Source: Candidatus Saccharimonadia bacterium (GTDB lineage: Bacteria; Patescibacteriota; Saccharimonadia; Saccharimonadales; Saccharimonadaceae). From it: 11,500 nucleotides of DNA. This document shows positions 7,529 through 11,500 of the stretch, one piece after another. Both the position numbers and the translations under genes were made by a program. A model generated the notes under the pieces. It was not told the origin of the DNA. It saw only the letters and a program-made list of their open reading frames with translations, and ran no database searches. The first letter of the stretch is position 1. The number at the start of each line of letters is the position of its first letter. The stretch covers positions 1 to 11,500 of the forward strand of contig JALRDG010000041.1 of the NCBI GenBank assembly GCA_023257055.1, in the 5' to 3' direction.

Positions 7529-10075
7529 ATGGATGAGGAAAACACAGCACAGACGCCAATGGATGACGAACTAAAGGACGTGACGCCATCTACAGAAATG
7601 CAGGCAGTGACGCCGGGCATTGAAAATCGTACGCTCGAACGGGTGATGGAAGATAATTTCTTCCGCTATTCAATGAGTGTGATTATTGACCGCGCGCTGC
7701 CGGATGTGCGTGACGGTCTGAAGCCGGTTCACCGCCGCATTTTGTTTTCAATGAATCAAAATGGTAATCGTAGTACGGCTAAGTTCGTTAAGAGCGCTCG
7801 TATTGTTGGTGACGTGATGGGTAAATACCATCCGCATGGTGACTCGGCGATTTACAACTCGATGGTGCGTCTGGCGCAACCGTGGTCGCTTCGCTACCCA
7901 CTGATTCAAGGGCAGGGAAACTTTGGTTCGATGGACGGCGACGAGGCAGCCGCAATGCGATATACCGAAGCCCGCATGGCAAAATTGGCTGACGAAATGC
8001 TGGCCGATATCGACAAAGAGACGATTGATTTTCGAGACAACTTCGATGGTTCTGAGCAAGAGCCTGTCGTTCTGCCTGCCAAGGTGCCAAACCTGTTACT
8101 GAATGGCCAGATTGGTATTGCCGTTGGTATGGCAACGAATATTCCACCGCACAATCTCGGTGAATTAGTTGACGCATCGATCGAACTCATCGATAACGAA
8201 CATGCCACTGTCGATGATCTTCTGAAGCACGTCAAGGGCCCGGATTTTCCAACCGGCGCAACTGTGTATGGCGGCATGCCAATGAAGCAGGCCTATCAGA
8301 CTGGCCGCGGCAGTGTGACGGTTCGAGCGGTGGCGAATATTGAAGAGACGAAACGGGGACGCCATCAGATCGTTGTTACGGAGGTGCCATATGGTGTAAA
8401 TAAGGCGTCTCTTATTGAAAAGATCGCTGAATTAGTGAAAGACAAAAAGATCAATGGCATTAGTGACTTGCGCGATGAAACTGCGCGAGGTAAAGTGCGT
8501 ATTGTCGTTGAGCTCAAAAAAGATGCTTATCCGAAAAAACTTCTTAACCAACTATATAAATTGACGGCACTGCAGACCAGCTTCAGTTTCAATATGTTGG
8601 CACTGATCGACGGTAAGATTCCACGGATTCTTGGTTTGCACGAAATGCTGAGCGAATTTATTAAGCATCGCCAGCAAGTTGTGCGTCGTCGCACTGAGTA
8701 TGAGCTAAGGAAGGCAAAAGAGCGCGCGCATGTTTTGGAGGGCTACAAAATCGCACTTGATCACATCGACGAGGTGATCAAAACGATTCGTGCGAGCAAG
8801 ACGCAAGACGAAGCAGAGAAGGCGTTGATCGCGAAGTTTGGTCTGAGTGAAATCCAGGCGAAAGCCATACTCGCAATGCAACTTCGCCGCTTGACCGGAC
8901 TGGAACGTGCGGCAATCGAGAATGAACTGAACGATCTTATTAAACTGATTGCCCGACTTGAAGAAATTTTGGCTGATGAGAAAGAAATTCTGAAGGTAAT
9001 CAAGACCGAATTGCTTGAAATGAAAGAAAAGTATGGCGATGACCGCCGCACGAAAATCATCAATCATGAGCTTGGTAAGTTTAGCGATGAAGAGCTGATT
9101 CCTGAAGAAGATAGCGTGATCCTCCTAACGACAGAAAACTACATCAAGCGAACCCTTGCGAGCGAGTATCGCCGCCAGAACCGCGGTGGTAAGGGTAAGC
9201 GCGGTATGACAACGAAGGAAGAAGATATCATCGATCAGCTTATTCCAGCATCGACGCATGATTATCTACTGTTCTTTACAAACCGTGGTCGTGTTTTCCG
9301 CTTGAAGGCTTACGAAGTGCCAGCGGCTGGGCTTAGTGCTAAGGGTGTCGCGGCGGTTAACTTGCTGCAGCTTCAGCCGGAAGAAAAGATCACTTCGATT
9401 ATTCGCCATGAAAAAGATGCTAGCGAAGAAGGCTTTATGTTTATGACGACCATTAAGGGTACGATTAAGAAAACACCACTGAAGGATTATGCGAATATTC
9501 GTACCAACGGCCTGATTGCTATTAATCTTGACGAAGGTGATGAACTACGCTGGATTCAGAAGACGACTGGTCAGGACGACGTGGTTATTTCGACGTCAGC
9601 AGGACAGGCCGTTCGTTTCAGCGAGAAAGACGCTCGTTCGATGGGCCGTTCAGCTCGCGGCGTACGCGGCGTTCGTTTGCGACCAAACGACGTTGTGGTT
9701 GGCATGGACATCGTAAATGATGAATGCCAGCTGCTCGTAATTAGCGAGAATGGCTACGGAAAAGCGACGAAAGTATCAAACTTCCCGCAACATAAGCGCG
9801 GCGGCGTTGGCATTAAAGCAGCAGTCGTAACGGCAAAGACCGGTCCGATCGTGGCGGTTCGTACGCTTGACCTTGATGCCGGCGAAGTCTTGTTGATCTC
9901 AAGCAAGGGGCAGGCAATTCGTGTTTCTCGTAAGGATATTCCAACCCTTGGACGCACGACGCAAGGTGTTCGTATCATGCGAATGAGCGACGGTGACAAG
10001 GTTGCGTCAATTGGTTTGATTCCTGAAAAAGCGGTCGAGCTTGCCGAAGAGATTGAGGAGTCACACGAGGCGTAA
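7529..10075 (+). CDS. gyrA: DNA gyrase subunit A
   Basis: GyrA is the DNA cleavage-and-religation subunit of gyrase. From the ATG at 7529 it has 848 residues, a normal family length. An acidic N-terminal extension of about 30 residues precedes the conserved core. The winged-helix domain contains YHPHGDSAIYN, with S106 equivalent to E. coli S83 and N110 equivalent to D87. The catalytic tyrosine is Y145 in MRYTEAR. A long coiled-coil region (around residues 360-500) follows, then the C-terminal beta-pinwheel with repeated blade motifs. The first blade has a GyrA box QNRGGKG (550-556), close to the consensus QRRGGRG. This identifies a wrapping gyrase rather than topoisomerase IV ParC. The protein ends in a short acidic tail. 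An in-frame TTG two codons upstream (7523) is a less likely start because it abuts the Shine-Dalgarno. The gene forms an operon with gyrB and the PAP2-like gene, which starts 3 nt after its stop. Confidence 0.97.
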   Translation: MDEENTAQTPMDDELKDVTPSTEMQAVTPGIENRTLERVMEDNFFRYSMSVIIDRALPDVRDGLKPVHRRILFSMNQNGNRSTAKFVKSARIVGDVMGKYHPHGDSAIYNSMVRLAQPWSLRYPLIQGQGNFGSMDGDEAAAMRYTEARMAKLADEMLADIDKETIDFRDNFDGSEQEPVVLPAKVPNLLLNGQIGIAVGMATNIPPHNLGELVDASIELIDNEHATVDDLLKHVKGPDFPTGATVYGGMPMKQAYQTGRGSVTVRAVANIEETKRGRHQIVVTEVPYGVNKASLIEKIAELVKDKKINGISDLRDETARGKVRIVVELKKDAYPKKLLNQLYKLTALQTSFSFNMLALIDGKIPRILGLHEMLSEFIKHRQQVVRRRTEYELRKAKERAHVLEGYKIALDHIDEVIKTIRASKTQDEAEKALIAKFGLSEIQAKAILAMQLRRLTGLERAAIENELNDLIKLIARLEEILADEKEILKVIKTELLEMKEKYGDDRRTKIINHELGKFSDEELIPEEDSVILLTTENYIKRTLASEYRRQNRGGKGKRGMTTKEEDIIDQLIPASTHDYLLFFTNRGRVFRLKAYEVPAAGLSAKGVAAVNLLQLQPEEKITSIIRHEKDASEEGFMFMTTIKGTIKKTPLKDYANIRTNGLIAINLDEGDELRWIQKTTGQDDVVISTSAGQAVRFSEKDARSMGRSARGVRGVRLRPNDVVVGMDIVNDECQLLVISENGYGKATKVSNFPQHKRGGVGIKAAVVTAKTGPIVAVRTLDLDAGEVLLISSKGQAIRVSRKDIPTLGRTTQGVRIMRMSDGDKVASIGLIPEKAVELAEEIEESHEA

Positions 10076-10078
10076 CCT

Positions 10079-10507
10079 ATGGAAGCTTCTCCATATCTAT
10101 TGGCAATCATTGCCGCTTGGGTAGTAGCGCAAGGCGCGAAGTATTTTATCGGAGCGATCCAGACGCGATCGTTCCGGCGCTTCCGTCAACTCTATTCATC
10201 GGGTGATATGCCAAGTGCGCACTCAGCTTCAGTGGTAGCACTTGCGACGGTGATCGGCTTAACAGATGGGCTTTATTCGCCCATCTTTGCTGTTTCTGTA
10301 TTGTTTGCCTCTATTGTTATGTATGACGCAGTAATGGTGCGTCGGTCATCGGGAGAGCAGGGGGCGGCACTGCAGCAACTTCTAAAGGAGCTGAAAAGTA
10401 CGATTATTAATCCACGAGCTGCTAAGGGGCATACGCCAGCAGAAGTACTTGCGGGTGCGGTTGTAGGGCTCTTAATCGGGCTGGTTGTGTTTTTAGCTAC
10501 AAATTAA
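10079..10507 (+). CDS. Divergent PAP2 family membrane protein (DUF212, YuiD-like)
   Basis: A small integral membrane protein of 142 residues of the divergent PAP2 family. The characteristic motifs are GDMPSAHS (42-49), YDAVMVRRSSGEQ (82-94) and GHTPAEV (117-123), with hydrophobic segments at about 5-25, 50-86 and 123-141. PAP2 enzymes remove phosphate from lipid phosphates such as phosphatidic acid or undecaprenyl pyrophosphate. The motifs here resemble the phosphatase signature (SxHS and a later GHT), but activity of this divergent branch is not well established. A role in recycling a lipid carrier or in envelope lipid metabolism is therefore an inference. The start is supported by GAGG at 10067-10070, 8 nt upstream and inside the end of gyrA, and by a 3-nt gap to the gyrA stop. 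It is probably co-transcribed with gyrBA. No terminator is visible between it and the rRNA promoter. Confidence 0.85.
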   Translation: MEASPYLLAIIAAWVVAQGAKYFIGAIQTRSFRRFRQLYSSGDMPSAHSASVVALATVIGLTDGLYSPIFAVSVLFASIVMYDAVMVRRSSGEQGAALQQLLKELKSTIINPRAAKGHTPAEVLAGAVVGLLIGLVVFLATN

Positions 10508-10520
10508 AGTGAAAAAGGTG

Positions 10521-10550
10521 TTGACGCACCCCACATGTGTCGTATATGAT
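10521..10550 (+). promoter_or_regulatory. rRNA operon promoter
   Basis: TTGACG (10521-10526) and TATGAT (10545-10550) are separated by 18 bp, each matching the sigma-70 consensus at five of six positions. Transcription would begin near 10557, giving a leader of about 190 nt before the 16S rRNA. The promoter starts only 13 bases after the PAP2-like stop codon. Confidence 0.7.
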
Positions 10551-10640
10551 AAGAACAGTCTGAGCGCAGGGAGTGCAAAAAAGCCCCCGGAAACGCGCCA
10601 CCCAACAGAGTGAATGCGAGTTGAACAGATGATCAAAGAA

Positions 10641-10657
10641 TGTACTTTGACAATTTA
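10641..10657 (+). promoter_or_regulatory. boxA-like rRNA antitermination element
   Basis: TGTACTTTGACAATTTA closely matches the boxA region of E. coli rRNA leaders as I recall it (TGCTCTTTAACAATTTA, three differences), and the CTTTGA core also fits Gram-positive boxA. It lies in the leader, about 85 nt after the predicted transcription start and 110 nt before the 16S. BoxA RNA binds NusB-NusE (S10) and lets polymerase pass Rho- or pause-dependent termination in untranslated rRNA. Confidence 0.65.
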
Positions 10658-10661
10658 GTTG

Positions 10662-10673
10662 TGCAACGTTGCA
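10662..10673. repeat. 12-bp perfect palindrome in the rRNA leader
   Basis: TGCAACGTTGCA is its own reverse complement and lies 4 nt after the boxA region; TGCAAC recurs at 10692-10697. It could be a protein-binding site, since as RNA it has no loop. A weak hexamer pair nearby (TTGTGC 10659-10664, 18 bp, TATACT 10683-10688) might be a second promoter overlapped by this palindrome. Confidence 0.35.
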
Positions 10674-10727
10674 AAGAGTATTTATACTCAATGCAACATA
10701 TCATCGTCAGTTTATTAATTGAGTCAA

Positions 10728-10746
10728 GTACGCATTAGAGGCGTAC
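10728..10746 (+). other. Short hairpin just before the 16S rRNA 5' end
   Basis: GTACGC (10728-10733) and GCGTAC (10741-10746) form a 6-bp perfect stem with a 7-nt loop. It ends 2 nt before the predicted mature 16S 5' end. It may mark a processing structure in the precursor, or may be superseded by pairing of the leader with the 16S trailer, which is outside the window. Confidence 0.4.
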
Positions 10747-10748
10747 AC

Positions 10749-11500
<752 letters not shown>

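Noticed and set aside
10647..10652. Consensus TTGACA as a -35 element
   Set aside because: No -10-like hexamer lies 16-18 bp downstream, and the hexamer is part of a longer boxA match.

Overview
The window comes from a member of Candidatus Saccharibacteria (TM7, Patescibacteria/CPR), or a very close relative. The clearest evidence is the partial 16S rRNA at the right end, which has TM7-type signatures such as the sequence following the universal ACTGGGCGT and a C at E. coli position 532 in the 530 loop. The protein genes agree: a CPR-style VirD4/TraG-like ATPase, and a secreted protein with the long N-terminal leader and LPXTG-like tail that I associate with this phylum. All genes read through with the standard bacterial code (stops TAA and TAG, no in-frame TGA), which argues against the UGA-recoding CPR lineages.

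Layout. (1) 1-2851, + strand: the 3' part of a large ATPase gene of the type IV secretion coupling-protein/HerA superfamily, whose N-terminus is probably cut off by the window edge. (2) 2884-2912: a hairpin between convergent genes, probably a shared terminator. (3) 5387-2936, - strand: a two-gene unit with 10 nt between the genes and a Shine-Dalgarno overlapping the first stop. It encodes a 621-residue cell-surface protein (leader, N-terminal domain, two Cys-paired Ig-like repeats, DUF11-like domain, LPRTG anchor) and a 191-residue coiled-coil protein with two membrane helices. (4) 5388-5542: a divergent intergenic region with a good sigma-70-type promoter for gyrB and an 8-bp perfect inverted repeat over its -35 element. 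(5) 5543-10507, + strand: gyrB, gyrA and a divergent-PAP2 (DUF212) membrane protein, closely packed with overlapping or adjacent Shine-Dalgarno sequences. (6) 10508-10748: rRNA promoter and leader with a boxA-like antitermination element. (7) 10749-11500: 16S rRNA, truncated by the window end.

How the parts work together. GyrB and GyrA form the A2B2 DNA gyrase that introduces negative supercoils. Their genes lie directly upstream of and co-oriented with an rRNA gene, an order also known from the origin region of Bacillus subtilis (gyrB-gyrA-rrnO). Both subunits carry Asn at the position where Asp is usual and where Asp-to-Asn changes cause quinolone resistance in other bacteria. The minus-strand pair and the left-edge ATPase are envelope or DNA-transport-related accessory genes whose exact roles cannot be read from sequence alone.

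I see no mobile element, CRISPR array, tRNA or phage gene. Most of the window is core genome. The best candidate for something under-described is the coupled surface-protein/coiled-coil membrane-protein pair.
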